Shown here: in pieces, positions 36,089 to 46,090 of the stretch
How positions within the stretch are numbered: position 1 is the first letter of the stretch
How the letters are laid out: every line of letters begins with the position of its first letter
Source: Parazoarcus communis
GTDB lineage: Bacteria > Pseudomonadota > Gammaproteobacteria > Burkholderiales > Rhodocyclaceae
NCBI RefSeq assembly: GCF_003111645.1
Contig: NZ_CP022187.1
Coordinates: 1,178,001 to 1,242,000 of the forward strand
Direction of reading: 5' to 3'
Length of the DNA stretch: 64,000 nucleotides
Position numbers and translations under genes: made by a program
Notes under the pieces: model-generated
What the model saw: only the letters and a program-made list of their open reading frames with translations
Database searches by the model: none
Told to the model about the DNA's origin: nothing

Positions 36089-37084
36089 ATGACCAATCGT
36101 ATTCGCCGAACCCTGATTACATCGAGCCTCGCGCTGGCTGCCGCCGCAATGCTGCCGCTGTCGGTGATTGCCGCAGACAAGATCAAGGTTGCCGCGATCT
36201 ACACCGTGCCCGTCGAACAGCAATGGGTGTCGCGCATCCACAAGGCGCTCAATGCGGCGCAGAGCCGCGGCGAGATCGAATACGTGTTCTCCGAGAACGT
36301 CACCAACGCCGACTACGAGCGAGTGATGCGCCAGTACGCCGAACAGGGCAAGGGCCTGATCGTGGGCGAGGCGTTTGCGGTTGAGGCCGCCGCGCGCAAG
36401 GTGGCACGCGACTATCCCAAGACTGCCTTCCTGCTCGGCTCCTCGGGCAAGCCGCAAGCACCGAACTTTTCGGTGTTTGACAACTACATCCAGGAACCGG
36501 CCTACCTCACCGGCATGATCGCCGCCGGCATGAGCAAGAGCGGCCAGATCGGCATGGTGGGTGGCTATCCGATCCCCGAGGTCAATCGCCTGATGCATGC
36601 TTTCATGGATGGCGCGCGCGAGATCAACCCCAAGGTGAAGTTCACCGTCAGCTTCATCGGCTCGTGGTTTGATCCCCCGAAGGCGAAGGAAGCCGCGTTT
36701 GCGATGATCGACAAGGGTGCGGACGTGATGTACGCCGAGCGCTTCGGTGTGTCCGACGCCGCCAAGGAGCGCGGCGTGCTGGCCATCGGCAACGTCATCG
36801 ACACCCAGCCGCAGTACCCCGACACAGTGGTCGCCTCGGCACTGTGGAACATGGAGCCGACCATCGACACCGCACTCAAGATGGTCAAGGCCGGCACCTT
36901 CAAGGCCGAGGACTATGGCAAGTATTCGACGATGAAATTCGGCGGCAGCGAAATGGCCAAGCTGGGCACCTTCGAATCCAAGGTGCCGGCGGAGCTCGTC
37001 GCCAAGGTCAAGGCGAAGGAAAAAGCCATTCTTGACGGCAGCTTCACGGTCAAGGTCAATGACACCGAGCCGAAGTCCAACTAA
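36089..37084 (+). CDS. BMP-family ABC transporter substrate-binding protein
   Basis: 331 residues with a signal peptide (about 1-28, ALAAAAMLPLSVIAADK). The mature protein has the Bmp/PnrA periplasmic fold: KVAAIYTVPVEQQWVSRIHK, GIGMVGGYPIPEVNRLMHAF-type hinge and DVMYAERFGVSDAAKERG. Family members bind nucleosides or related compounds (the PnrA group) and deliver them to the ABC importer encoded next. Context with uracil degradation and cytosine deaminase suggests a pyrimidine base or nucleoside as ligand. No lipobox Cys is visible at the cleavage site. Confidence 0.9.
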   Translation: MTNRIRRTLITSSLALAAAAMLPLSVIAADKIKVAAIYTVPVEQQWVSRIHKALNAAQSRGEIEYVFSENVTNADYERVMRQYAEQGKGLIVGEAFAVEAAARKVARDYPKTAFLLGSSGKPQAPNFSVFDNYIQEPAYLTGMIAAGMSKSGQIGMVGGYPIPEVNRLMHAFMDGAREINPKVKFTVSFIGSWFDPPKAKEAAFAMIDKGADVMYAERFGVSDAAKERGVLAIGNVIDTQPQYPDTVVASALWNMEPTIDTALKMVKAGTFKAEDYGKYSTMKFGGSEMAKLGTFESKVPAELVAKVKAKEKAILDGSFTVKVNDTEPKSN

Positions 37085-37105
37085 GCAAACCGGGTATTCC
37101 GCACC

Positions 37106-38662
37106 ATGAATGAAAGCCTGCCTGCCCTACGCCTGGCAAACATCACCAAGCGCTTCGGCAAGCTGGTGGCCAACGACGACATCTCGCTCGACCTCGGTAC
37201 GGGCGAGGTGCTCGCCCTGCTCGGCGAGAACGGTGCCGGCAAGAGTACGCTGGTCAGCATTCTGTTCGGGCACTACGTGGCCGACGAAGGCCACATCGAA
37301 ATCTTCGGCCAGCCACTGCCGCCGGGCAACCCCAAGGCCTCGCTCGCGGCCGGCGTGGGCATGGTGCATCAGCACTTCGCCCTTGCCGACAACCTCAGCG
37401 TGCTCGACAACGTGCTGCTCGGCACCGAGCCAATGTGGCTGCCTTTTTCGCGCAGGCGTGCCGCACGCGCCAGACTGATCGCCACCGCCGAACGCTTCGG
37501 CCTCGGCGTCGATCCCGATGCGCGCGTGGCGGCACTGTCCGTCGGCGAGCGGCAGCGGGTCGAGATCCTGAAAGCGCTGTATCGCGGCGCTCGCATCCTG
37601 ATTCTCGACGAACCCACGGCGGTACTGACGCCGCAGGAAAGCGAATCGCTCTTCGCCACCCTCGCCACGCTGGTCTCCGAAGGGCTGTCGGTGATCTTCA
37701 TCAGCCACAAGCTCGACGAAGTGCTGCGCGTTTCCGCGCGCGTGGCGGTGCTGCGTGGCGGCCGTCTGGTGAGCGTGCGCAACACCGAAGACACCTCCAA
37801 GACCGAACTTGCCGAGCTCATGGTCGGACGCAGCGTCACCCTGCCCACCCGTGAGCCACGTCCACACGGCGACATGGTGCTGAGCCTGTCCGGCGTGCAT
37901 GCGGCACAGGGTGGCAAGACCCTGCTCGACGACCTCAGCCTGGTCGTTCGCGCCGGCGAGATCGTCGGCATTGCCGGCGTCTCCGGCAACGGACAGCAGG
38001 CGCTGGCCGATCTCCTGTGCGGCACGCTCGCGGCCGATCGCGGCGAGGTTTCCGTCAGCGGACAGACCATGCGGGCCAATCCGCGCGACTGGGTCGCGCG
38101 CCGCGTGGCGCGTATCCCGGAAGACCGCCATGCGGTCGGCGTGGTCGGCGATCTGCCGGTGTGGGAGAACGCGGTGTCCGAGCGCCTCCACCTGCCCGCC
38201 TTCTCGCGCGCTGGCATCGTGCGCGGCAAGACCGCCCGCGACTTCACCCGCACGCTGGTGGAGCAGTTCGACGTGCGCCTCTCGGGCATCGAAGTGCCCT
38301 CGCGGGTGCTGTCGGGGGGCAACATGCAGAAACTCATTCTCGGCCGGGCCCTGTCGGTGGCCGGAGACGGCGTCACCCCGACCCTGATCGTCGCCAACCA
38401 GCCCACCTGGGGCTTGGATATCGGCGCGGTCGCCTATGTTCATCGCTGCCTGCTCGACGCGGCGGCGGCGGGGGCTGCGGTGCTGGTCATTTCCGAAGAT
38501 CTTGACGAACTGTTCGCCATTGCCGACCGCATCGCGGTGATGTTCAAGGGCCGCCTCGGCCCCGCATTGCCCGCCGAAGGCTGCAGCCGCGCGGCAATCG
38601 GTCTGGCCATGGCCGGAAGCGCCGCATCGAATACCGAAGGAGCCCCGCAGCATGCGGCTTGA
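37106..38662 (+). CDS. ABC transporter ATPase, two nucleotide-binding domains
   Basis: 518 residues containing two ATPase halves, as in sugar and nucleoside importers. The first half is complete: Walker A GENGAGKST (about 41-49), signature LSVGERQRVE and Walker B ILILDEPTAVLTP. The second half has a degenerate Walker A (GVSGNGQQAL) but a good signature LSGGNMQKLIL. Asymmetric pairs like this are normal for the family. It powers the importer formed with the BMP protein and the two permeases; it overlaps the first permease gene by 11 bases. Confidence 0.92.
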   Translation: MNESLPALRLANITKRFGKLVANDDISLDLGTGEVLALLGENGAGKSTLVSILFGHYVADEGHIEIFGQPLPPGNPKASLAAGVGMVHQHFALADNLSVLDNVLLGTEPMWLPFSRRRAARARLIATAERFGLGVDPDARVAALSVGERQRVEILKALYRGARILILDEPTAVLTPQESESLFATLATLVSEGLSVIFISHKLDEVLRVSARVAVLRGGRLVSVRNTEDTSKTELAELMVGRSVTLPTREPRPHGDMVLSLSGVHAAQGGKTLLDDLSLVVRAGEIVGIAGVSGNGQQALADLLCGTLAADRGEVSVSGQTMRANPRDWVARRVARIPEDRHAVGVVGDLPVWENAVSERLHLPAFSRAGIVRGKTARDFTRTLVEQFDVRLSGIEVPSRVLSGGNMQKLILGRALSVAGDGVTPTLIVANQPTWGLDIGAVAYVHRCLLDAAAAGAAVLVISEDLDELFAIADRIAVMFKGRLGPALPAEGCSRAAIGLAMAGSAASNTEGAPQHAA

Positions 38663-39719
38663 ATCACGCAGTGAATACTCACGGCGCGCCATGTTGCTCG
38701 CCCCGATTGTTGCCGTGCTCGTCACGCTGGGCGTCTGCGCACTGCTCGTGGCCTGGGCCGGCGCCCCGGTCGGGCAGACCTATGCCCTGCTCTTCGACGG
38801 CGCTTTCGGCTCGCGCTTTGCGTTCGCCGAAACCCTGACCCGCGCCACCCCGCTGATTCTCACCGGACTCGCCGCAGCGGTGGCGTTTCGTGCGCGCCTG
38901 TTCAACATCGGCGCCGAGGGCCAGCTCTACCTCGGCGCACTCGCAGCGGTCGCCGTGGGCGGCATGCACGGTGGCAGCACCTTCGATCTGCCTTTGCCGC
39001 TGCTGTCCGCGCTGATGATCGCTGCCGGCGCGGCGGCCGGTGCGCTGTGGCTGCTGGGGCCGGCGTGGATGAAGCTGAAACTGGGCGTGGATGAAGTCGT
39101 GACCACGCTGCTGCTCAACTTCGTCGCCCTGCTGCTGGTGTCGATGATGCTCGACGGGCCGATGAAGGATCCGCTCGCCATGGGCTGGCCGCAATCGGTG
39201 GCGCTCGACCCCGAACTCGAATTCAGCCGCCTGATCGAGCGCTCGCGGGTTCACACCGGATTGCTGATGGCCTTTGGCCTGGCAATCCTGATGTGGCTGA
39301 TCGAACGCTTCACCACCTTCGGCTTTGCCCTGCGTGCGGTCGGCGCCAACAACCGCGCCGCCGCCTTTGCCGGCCTGCCGGTGGGGCGCACCGTGCTGTT
39401 GTGCGCCCTGCTGTCGGGCGCGCTGGCCGGCCTGGCCGGTGTCGGCGAAGTCGCCGGGCGCGCGAGCTATGTCACCACCGACATGTCGCCCGGCTACGGC
39501 TACGCCGGCATCGTCATCGCCATGCTCGCCGCTCTGCACCCGCTGGGCGTGCTGCTTGCGGCCCTCTTCGTCGCCGCAGTTCAGGTCGGTGCCGACAGCA
39601 TGAGCCGGGTGGTGGGCGTGCCCAACTTCATCGCCGACGTGATCGTCGCCACGGCCCTGCTCACCATGCTGGTGGCCACCCTGCTCACTCGTTACCGCAT
39701 CCGCTGGGGGCGCGCATGA
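38652..39719 (+). CDS. ABC transporter permease (nucleoside/BMP type), subunit 1
   Basis: 355 residues, about ten hydrophobic segments; the signature AFRARLFNIGAEGQLYLGAL and GANNRAAAFAGLPVGRT are typical of the BPD_transp_2 permeases (YufP/NupB group). It overlaps the ATPase gene before it and the second permease gene after it, so the heterodimeric channel is made in equal amounts. Confidence 0.92.
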   Translation: MRLESRSEYSRRAMLLAPIVAVLVTLGVCALLVAWAGAPVGQTYALLFDGAFGSRFAFAETLTRATPLILTGLAAAVAFRARLFNIGAEGQLYLGALAAVAVGGMHGGSTFDLPLPLLSALMIAAGAAAGALWLLGPAWMKLKLGVDEVVTTLLLNFVALLLVSMMLDGPMKDPLAMGWPQSVALDPELEFSRLIERSRVHTGLLMAFGLAILMWLIERFTTFGFALRAVGANNRAAAFAGLPVGRTVLLCALLSGALAGLAGVGEVAGRASYVTTDMSPGYGYAGIVIAMLAALHPLGVLLAALFVAAVQVGADSMSRVVGVPNFIADVIVATALLTMLVATLLTRYRIRWGRA

Positions 39720-40663
39720 TGGATTTCCTGACCACCCTTTTCGACATGCTCGGCTCGGCCTCCTTCTGGGTCGCCACCCTGCGTGTGGCGACGCCGCTGA
39801 TCCTCGGCACCCTCGGCGTGCTGATCTGCGAGCGCGCCGGCGTCCTCAACCTCGGCATTGAAGGCATCATGGTGGCCGGGGCCTTCACCGGCTGGCTCGC
39901 GGTGTTCAACGGCGCCGACCTGTGGACCGGCGTGCTGGTCGCGGGCCTCGTTGGCGGTGTGTTCGGACTGCTGCACGCGATACTCACCGTGTGGCTGACG
40001 GTATCGCAGCACGTCGCCGGCCTCGGCGTCACCCTGCTCGCCACCAGCCTGTCGGCCTTCGCCTACCGCGTCAGCTTTCCGCAGGTCAGCACACCGCCCA
40101 CCATCGAAGCCTTCGCGCCGCTCGAAGGGCTGGCCGGCCTGCCGCTGATCGGGCCGGTGCTGGCGGGACAGACCGCGCTGACCCTGCTCGCCATCGTGCT
40201 GGTGCCCGCAATCGCCTACCTGCTGTACCGCACGCCAATGGGCCTGGCCCTGCGCATGGTCGGCGAGAACCCCGCCGCGGCCGAGGGCCAGGGCGTGGAC
40301 GTGATCGCGGTGCGCACTGGCGCGGTCATCGCGGGCTCGATGCTGATGGGCTTGGCGGGCGCCTTTCTCACCCTGTCGGCGTTCAATGCCTTCTTCTTCA
40401 ACATGATCAACGGCCGCGGCTGGATCTGCGTGGCGCTGGTGGTGTTCGCCTCGTGGCGGCCGGGCAAGGCCTTGCTTGGCGCGGTGCTGTTCGCCGCCTT
40501 CGACGCCGCACAGTTGCGTCTGCAGCAGGCTGGCGGTGCGCTGCCCTACCAGATCTACCTGATGCTGCCCTACCTGCTGTCCATCCTCGCCCTGATCGTG
40601 ATGGCCCGCCGCGCCGCCTATCCGCAGGCGCTGATGAAGCCTTATCGCAAAGGTGAGCGCTGA
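39716..40663 (+). CDS. ABC transporter permease (nucleoside/BMP type), subunit 2
   Basis: 315 residues starting MMDFLTTLFDMLGSA at the ATGA overlap with subunit 1. The motif ERAGVLNLGIEGIMVAGAF and RMVGENPAAAEGQGVDV mark the YufQ/NupC-like partner permease. Together with subunit 1, the ATPase and the BMP protein it forms a complete importer. Confidence 0.92.
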   Translation: MMDFLTTLFDMLGSASFWVATLRVATPLILGTLGVLICERAGVLNLGIEGIMVAGAFTGWLAVFNGADLWTGVLVAGLVGGVFGLLHAILTVWLTVSQHVAGLGVTLLATSLSAFAYRVSFPQVSTPPTIEAFAPLEGLAGLPLIGPVLAGQTALTLLAIVLVPAIAYLLYRTPMGLALRMVGENPAAAEGQGVDVIAVRTGAVIAGSMLMGLAGAFLTLSAFNAFFFNMINGRGWICVALVVFASWRPGKALLGAVLFAAFDAAQLRLQQAGGALPYQIYLMLPYLLSILALIVMARRAAYPQALMKPYRKGER

Positions 40664-40708
40664 TCCGGCGCCAACCGACACCACTGCCAACCAGATACCG
40701 GGACTCCC

Positions 40709-41998
40709 ATGCTCGACGTCATCATTCTCAACGCCTCGCTCCCCGATGGCCGCAGCCCGATCGATATCGGCATCCTCGACGGTCGCATCGTTGCGGTCGA
40801 ACGCGCGCTGGTCGCCGACGCCCATGAAGTCATCGATGCCGCCGGGCAGCTCGTCAGCCCGCCTTTTGTCGATCCCCACTTCCACATGGATTCGACGCTC
40901 AGCTACGGACAGCCACGCGTCAATCAGTCCGGCACCCTGCTCGAAGGCATCGCGCTGTGGGGCGAGCTCAAGCCCCTGCTGACCCAGGATGCGATCATCG
41001 AACGCGCCATGGCCTACTGCGACTGGGCGGTCGCCAAGGGCCTGCTCGCCATCCGCTCGCACGTCGACGTCTGCGACCCGCGCCTGCTGGCGGTGGAAGC
41101 CCTGCTCGAAGTGAAGCGCCGTGTCGCGCCCTATCTCGACCTGCAACTGGTGGCCTTTCCGCAGGACGGTGTGCTGCGCGCACCCGGCGCGCTGGAAAAC
41201 CTCACCCGCGCGCTCGACATGGGCGTGGAGGTGGTCGGTGGGATTCCGCACTTCGAGCGCACCATGGCCGACGGTGCCGAATCGGTGCGCATCCTGTGCG
41301 AACTCGCCGCCGAGCGCGGCCTGCGGGTCGACATGCACTGCGACGAGAGCGACGACCCCTTGTCGCGCCACATCGAAACGCTCGCCCAGCACACGCATCG
41401 CCTTGGCTTGCACGGCCGGGTCGCCGGCTCGCACCTGACCTCGATGCACTCGATGGACAACTACTATGTTTCCAAGCTGATCCCGCTGATCCGCGAAGCG
41501 GGCGTGGCCGCCATCGCCAACCCGCTGATCAACATCACGCTGCAGGGCCGCCACGACACCTATCCCAAGCGCCGCGGCATGACCCGCGTGCCCGAACTCC
41601 TTGCCGGCGGCGTGCCGGTCGCCTTTGGCCACGATTGCGTGATGGACCCCTGGTATGCGCTGGGCAGCGGCGACATGCTCGAGGTCGCAAGCATGGGCCT
41701 GCATGTGGCGCAGATGACCGGGCAGGCTGCAATGCGCCAGTGCTATTCAGCGGTCACCGATACCGCAGCGTCGATTCTCGGGCTGGAGGGCTATGGCATT
41801 GCGCCCGGCTGTCGCGCCGACCTCGTCATGCTGCAGGCGGCAGACCCGGTGGACGCCCTGCGCCTGCGTGCCACCCGGCTGATGGTGATGCGCGCCGGCC
41901 GCGTGATCGCCCGCACCCCGCCCGCCACCGCCAGCCTCTCGCTGCCGGAGCGGCCGCAGACGGTGGACTGGCGGCTGCGCGGCAATCAGGCTGGCTGA
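40709..41998 (+). CDS. Cytosine deaminase / amidohydrolase
   Basis: 429 residues of the CodA-like amidohydrolase family. The metal and catalytic residues are visible: H57/H59 in [14 protein letters not shown] (Glu for proton transfer), [10 protein letters not shown] (third His) and [14 protein letters not shown] (metal Asp and the active-site tail; CodA has HDDVFDPWY). It should convert cytosine or a related amino-pyrimidine to uracil, which the URC proteins then degrade. It is 45 bases after the last permease gene. The D-to-C change in HDC may affect specificity. Confidence 0.87.
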   Translation: MLDVIILNASLPDGRSPIDIGILDGRIVAVERALVADAHEVIDAAGQLVSPPFVDPHFHMDSTLSYGQPRVNQSGTLLEGIALWGELKPLLTQDAIIERAMAYCDWAVAKGLLAIRSHVDVCDPRLLAVEALLEVKRRVAPYLDLQLVAFPQDGVLRAPGALENLTRALDMGVEVVGGIPHFERTMADGAESVRILCELAAERGLRVDMHCDESDDPLSRHIETLAQHTHRLGLHGRVAGSHLTSMHSMDNYYVSKLIPLIREAGVAAIANPLINITLQGRHDTYPKRRGMTRVPELLAGGVPVAFGHDCVMDPWYALGSGDMLEVASMGLHVAQMTGQAAMRQCYSAVTDTAASILGLEGYGIAPGCRADLVMLQAADPVDALRLRATRLMVMRAGRVIARTPPATASLSLPERPQTVDWRLRGNQAG

Positions 41999-43185
41999 AC
42001 AGCCGCAAATGCGGCAGCGACCTGCCTGACGTTGCCGGCGTTCAGACCGGCAACGCACATGCGCCCGCTCGCGATCAGGTACACGCCAAACTCTTCGCGC
42101 AGCCTGTCCACCTGCGCCGCACTGAAGCCGGTGTAGCTGAACATTCCGCGCTGCTGCAGCAGGTAGTCGAAATTGCGCGCGGGCAACGCCGTTTTCAGTT
42201 CAGCCACCAGCGTCCTGCGCATCTCGATGATGCGCAGACGCATGGCCTCAAGTTCGTCCAGCCACTGCTGCCTGAGCCCGGCATCGTTGAGCACCATGGC
42301 GACGACCTGCGCGCCAAAGTTCGGCGGGCTCGAATAGTTGCGGCGCACGGTCGCCTTCAGCTGGCCAAGCACACGGGTCGCTTCCTCGCTGCTCTCGCAC
42401 ACAACGGACAAGCCCCCCACGCGCTCGCCATACAGTGAAAAGATCTTGGAAAAGGAGTTGCACACAAGGCAGCTGACGCCAGCCGCGGCCATCGCGCGGA
42501 TTGCGTAGGCATCTTCCGCGACGCCCTCGCCGAACCCCTGATAGGCGATGTCCATGAACGGGATCAGGTCGCGCGCCTTCACCACCTCGACCACCCGATC
42601 CCACTGCGCCGTGCTCAGATCCGAACCCGTCGGGTTATGGCAGCAGGGGTGGAGCAGCACGATGCTTTTGGGCGGCAACTGTGCAAACGTCGCGAGCATG
42701 CCCTCGATATCCACACCGAGCGTGGCAGCATCGAAATACGGATAGGTATGCACCTTGAAGCCGGCACCCGCGAGAATCGCAACGTGGTTATCCCAGGTCG
42801 GATCGCTGACCCACACCTCCGAACCCGGGAAGTAGCGCTTGAGGAAGTCGGCAGCAACCTTGAGCGCACCGGAACCGCCCACGGTCTGAATGGTGGCAAC
42901 GCGCTGCTGTGCCAGCAAGGGGTTGTCCGCACCGAACAGCAGCTGCTGAACACCGCTGCGGTACGACTGCAGCCCCTCCATCGGCAAATAGACCGAAGCC
43001 ACATGCGGCTGCGCGTTCAGTCGGCTTTCGGCCGCATCCACCGCGCCCAGCTGCGGAATGACACCGTGCCCGTCGTAATACAGCCCGATGCTCAGATTGA
43101 CCTTCTGCGCTCGCGTGTCGGCCTTGAACGTCTCCATCAGGGACAGAATCGGGTCGCCGGCATAGGCATCGACATGTTGGAACAC
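41986..43185 (-). CDS. tyrB: Aromatic amino acid aminotransferase (class I)
   Basis: 399 residues from a GTG start at 43185 with an AGGAG site. The PLP Lys is K247 in [17 protein letters not shown]; the substrate-binding [11 protein letters not shown] and the C-terminal [10 protein letters not shown] match the AspC/TyrB group. It transfers amino groups between aspartate or aromatic amino acids and 2-oxo acids. Tyr versus Asp preference cannot be fixed by eye, though the sequence resembles betaproteobacterial TyrB. It converges with and overlaps the 3' end of the cytosine deaminase gene by 13 bases. Confidence 0.87.
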   Translation of the reverse strand: MFQHVDAYAGDPILSLMETFKADTRAQKVNLSIGLYYDGHGVIPQLGAVDAAESRLNAQPHVASVYLPMEGLQSYRSGVQQLLFGADNPLLAQQRVATIQTVGGSGALKVAADFLKRYFPGSEVWVSDPTWDNHVAILAGAGFKVHTYPYFDAATLGVDIEGMLATFAQLPPKSIVLLHPCCHNPTGSDLSTAQWDRVVEVVKARDLIPFMDIAYQGFGEGVAEDAYAIRAMAAAGVSCLVCNSFSKIFSLYGERVGGLSVVCESSEEATRVLGQLKATVRRNYSSPPNFGAQVVAMVLNDAGLRQQWLDELEAMRLRIIEMRRTLVAELKTALPARNFDYLLQQRGMFSYTGFSAAQVDRLREEFGVYLIASGRMCVAGLNAGNVRQVAAAFAAVQPA

Positions 43186-43380
43186 GGTGTATCACTCCTG
43201 GTGTGGTTGCTTCGGCAGCGGCGCGAGCGAAACGGCGCGATTGTCCGCCGCCCGCAAGAAGGGACGCATTATAAAAGACAATGCCATCAGCACCCGTGGG
43301 GATTGACTTGCAGCCATGAACCCGGCCGCTGCAGGCAGCCTTAGAATAGCGCTTCAACGTGCGTACAGCAGGAGCCAGCC

Positions 43381-43638
43381 ATGGAAATGAAACGTATCAG
43401 CTCCGGGAAACTGCGGGCCGTCGGCTACGACGCCGGAACGCGCACCCTGAGGGTCGAACTCGATGACGGCAGCCTTGTCGATTACGCCGGCATCGGTGCC
43501 GAGCTGTGGCGGCGGCTGTCGAGCTCCGGTTCGGCATGGAGCTTCTATCGTGACAACATCGAAGAGGAGTTCGCCGGGCGCAGAGCCTTCGCTGACAGGG
43601 AGAAAAAGAGCAACCCGCTGGACGACCTGTTCAAGTAA
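43381..43638 (+). CDS. KTSC-domain protein
   Basis: 85 residues: MKRISSGKLRAVGYDAGTRT followed by LRVELDDGSLVDYAGIG and the SGSAWSFYRDNIE segment. This is a KTSC domain, named after the usual Lys-Thr-Ser-Cys positions and suggested to bind nucleic acid in lysyl-tRNA synthetase-associated and other proteins. It stands alone 139 bases upstream of the conflict island and is not clearly part of it. Confidence 0.8.
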   Translation: MEMKRISSGKLRAVGYDAGTRTLRVELDDGSLVDYAGIGAELWRRLSSSGSAWSFYRDNIEEEFAGRRAFADREKKSNPLDDLFK

Positions 43639-43777
43639 CTGCAAGCGGCATCCTGGTCCTCGCCCGCAAGCGCGCATCGCCCGATCCGGTCGGGTGCAAC
43701 ATGGCGGTGACGCGCCTTATCGCATATGGTGAACGTGCACCGTCCTGCCAACGCACACGGGAAGCGCACCGACTGCC

Positions 43778-45130
43778 ATGCCGCCTGATGCCGACATTGC
43801 CGAGATTTCGACGATTTTCCTGAGCGCAACCGCAAAGGACTGCAAGGCATATCGGGAATCCGTTCGCGACTTCGTGCAGTCGAACCTTCCTGCCGCGAAG
43901 ATTTACCTGCAGGAAGACTGGGCCGAGGGCGGCCACTTCGTCGTCGATGTGTGCAAGGCGCGGGTCATCGAAAGCGACGGTTACTTCGGCCTGTTCGGCT
44001 TTCGCTACGGATGGATTCCCCCCGGTTTCCAGTATTCGATCACCGAACTCGAATTCCGCTGGGCAGAAGCCAAGTGGGGCAAGGGCGAGGCCCCGGTCTT
44101 CATCCTTCTGCCCGAAGCCGGCAGCCCGGCGGAGGCGCACCTGCGCGAAGCCGCCAAGGCGCAGACCGAGCTCGAACCGCCCGACCTCGCCGCACTGGAC
44201 GACGCCAATCAGACACGCTTCCTGCAGACCGTAAAGGCCTGGGCCGCGGACGGGCGCATCATGGTCTTCTACCGCGATCGGCTCGAACTGATGGGCAAGG
44301 CGCTCTCCAGCATTCAGAACTGGAACCTCACCTTGCTGCGCCAGGCGCTCGCAGGCCGCCGGCAGGCCAGCGGCGACATCCCCCTCGCAGAACTCGGTCG
44401 CATTGGGCGCGACGCCCAGCGCACCGCCCTGGTCGACGCGCTCGAGGACTTCCGCGCGAACAGGGGCGAGCGCGCAGCTGCGTTTCTCGTGCATGGGCCG
44501 GAGAACCACGGTCAGCGCGAATTCGCCGAGTTCCTGAACGCCTGGGACGACGAGTGGGAGGATGCCCAGCCCATCTGCGGCCAGCCCGCCGACACCGACA
44601 GCACCGACGCACTGATCCGCTGGACCTGCGGTCAGCTTGGCACCCCGATGATCGATCGCGCCGCCATTCCCGAACTGGCGCAGACGCTCGCTGCGCGCCT
44701 GCGCCGGGGGCCGGTCATCATCATCCTGCGCAGCATCGGGCACCGCCAGGAACGCCTCACGCGATTCATCGAAGGATTCTGGTGTCCGCTGCGCAAGGCC
44801 CTTGCCGCACAGGATTGCGGCGGAGGTCGCCTGTACTGGTTCCTGATCGACCATTGCCCCCTGCCGCAGCCCGCGCCTGAAGGCGTGACCGCCGCGGAGG
44901 CCGACGCTGGCACCGCCGACTACGACGACCTGCTCGCGCTGCCGGCGCTCGGCGACATCAGCGCGGGGCAGGTGCGGAAATGGCTGAAGGAACTCAGAAA
45001 GAGTGCGGGCATCACCCTCGACGAGCCGCGCCGCGATGAGATCGCCGCCCTTGCCACCACCCCTGACGGCAATCCATCCGACGTCTATAACCGGCTGACC
45101 CTGAACGGCTTCTGGGCCAGCGCAAGCTGA
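43778..45130 (+). CDS. DUF4062 plus degenerate STAND-like domain protein
   Basis: 450 residues, first gene of the island. The N-terminal part (about 8-115) resembles DUF4062, a TIR/NDT-like domain often at the N-terminus of STAND proteins: TIFLSATAKDCKAYRESVRD and YFGLFGFRYGWIPPG then SITELEFRWAEAK. The C-terminal part (about 225-400) has the shape of a STAND NTPase with a P-loop reduced to HGPENHGQ (239-246), lacking the GKT/S residues, and an RGPVIIILRSI strand in place of Walker B. This fits the 'inactive STAND' domains described with MoxR-vWA conflict systems. It is likely a sensor or scaffold, not an ATPase. The MoxR gene follows after 10 bases. Confidence 0.7.
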   Translation: MPPDADIAEISTIFLSATAKDCKAYRESVRDFVQSNLPAAKIYLQEDWAEGGHFVVDVCKARVIESDGYFGLFGFRYGWIPPGFQYSITELEFRWAEAKWGKGEAPVFILLPEAGSPAEAHLREAAKAQTELEPPDLAALDDANQTRFLQTVKAWAADGRIMVFYRDRLELMGKALSSIQNWNLTLLRQALAGRRQASGDIPLAELGRIGRDAQRTALVDALEDFRANRGERAAAFLVHGPENHGQREFAEFLNAWDDEWEDAQPICGQPADTDSTDALIRWTCGQLGTPMIDRAAIPELAQTLAARLRRGPVIIILRSIGHRQERLTRFIEGFWCPLRKALAAQDCGGGRLYWFLIDHCPLPQPAPEGVTAAEADAGTADYDDLLALPALGDISAGQVRKWLKELRKSAGITLDEPRRDEIAALATTPDGNPSDVYNRLTLNGFWASAS

Positions 45131-45140
45131 GGACAACATC

Positions 45141-46082
45141 ATGGCGCGACCGTCCCGCTACAAGCAGTTCGCTGGCAACAAGTCGGCGTCCTATCTTGCC
45201 ACCGCAGCAACGGCCGAGATCGTGAACCTGGCAGTCCGCCTCGGCCGCCCGATTCTGGTCGAAGGCGAGGCCGGTTGCGGCAAGACGCGACTGGCCAGCG
45301 CCATCGCGGAAGAACTCGGGCTGCTCGACCAGCTCACCGTGATGACGGTCAAGAGCACCAGCCAGGCGCGCGACCTGCTCTACCGTTTCGACGCGCTGCG
45401 GCGCCTGCAGGATGCCCAGGTCCCGGAGAACACCACGGCACGCAAGGTCTATCCCTATATCGACCTCGAGCCCCTCGGTCACGCAATCCGGGAAGGCAAG
45501 CCGGGGGTGGTGCTGATCGACGAGGTCGACAAGGCCGACATCGACTTTCCGAACGACCTGCTCGACGTGCTCGACCGCTTCGAGTTCGACATCGAAGACC
45601 TCCCCCGCAACGAGGACCAGGAGTGCCTCTCCGCGCGCGGCTTCGGGCGTCACGTCAGCGGACCACCCAAGGGCGTTCGCCCGATCGTGCTGATCACCAG
45701 CAACCGCGAGAAGCAGCTCCCCGAGCCCTTCCTGCGGCGCTGCCTCTATGTGCAGCTCGACTTTCCGACCGACAAGGCGATGCTGGCCGACATCGTTGCC
45801 AAGAACCTCAAGGCAAGGCTCGACGCCGTGAGCGACGAACTCACGGCTGGCGCGGTCGAGCGCTTCATGGAGATCCGCAAGCGCGGTCTCGAACTCGGCA
45901 TGCAGAAGCTGCCGGCCACCAGCGAACTGGTGGACTGGGTCCGGGTGCTGCACTGGCAGGGTCGCAAGGCCGAAGAGATCTCGGCCGACAGACTGGGGAC
46001 CAGCGACCAGGCCATCCTGTTCAAGATCCGGAACGACATCGAACGCTACCGCGCCCGTACCGTGGACGAAGCGGGCGACTGA
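45141..46082 (+). CDS. MoxR-type AAA+ ATPase
   Basis: 313 residues. Walker A GEAGCGKT (42-49) and Walker B VVLIDEVD (123-130) are intact; ITSNREKQLPEPFLRRC gives sensor 1 and the arginine finger region. MoxR ATPases work with a vWA partner as chaperones that activate or remodel other proteins. The vWA gene follows after 8 bases, the hallmark pair. In this setting it is expected to be the ATP-driven switch of the island. Confidence 0.92.
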   Translation: MARPSRYKQFAGNKSASYLATAATAEIVNLAVRLGRPILVEGEAGCGKTRLASAIAEELGLLDQLTVMTVKSTSQARDLLYRFDALRRLQDAQVPENTTARKVYPYIDLEPLGHAIREGKPGVVLIDEVDKADIDFPNDLLDVLDRFEFDIEDLPRNEDQECLSARGFGRHVSGPPKGVRPIVLITSNREKQLPEPFLRRCLYVQLDFPTDKAMLADIVAKNLKARLDAVSDELTAGAVERFMEIRKRGLELGMQKLPATSELVDWVRVLHWQGRKAEEISADRLGTSDQAILFKIRNDIERYRARTVDEAGD

Positions 46083-46090
46083 ACCCTGCC

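Noticed and set aside
39692-41704. 670-codon minus-strand frame across the permease and cytosine deaminase genes
   Set aside because: Shadow frame; composition and lack of motifs argue against a real gene.
43186-43380. Integration site or tRNA at the left edge of the conflict island
   Set aside because: No tRNA, integrase or direct repeat could be found at either edge; how the island arrived cannot be told from this window.
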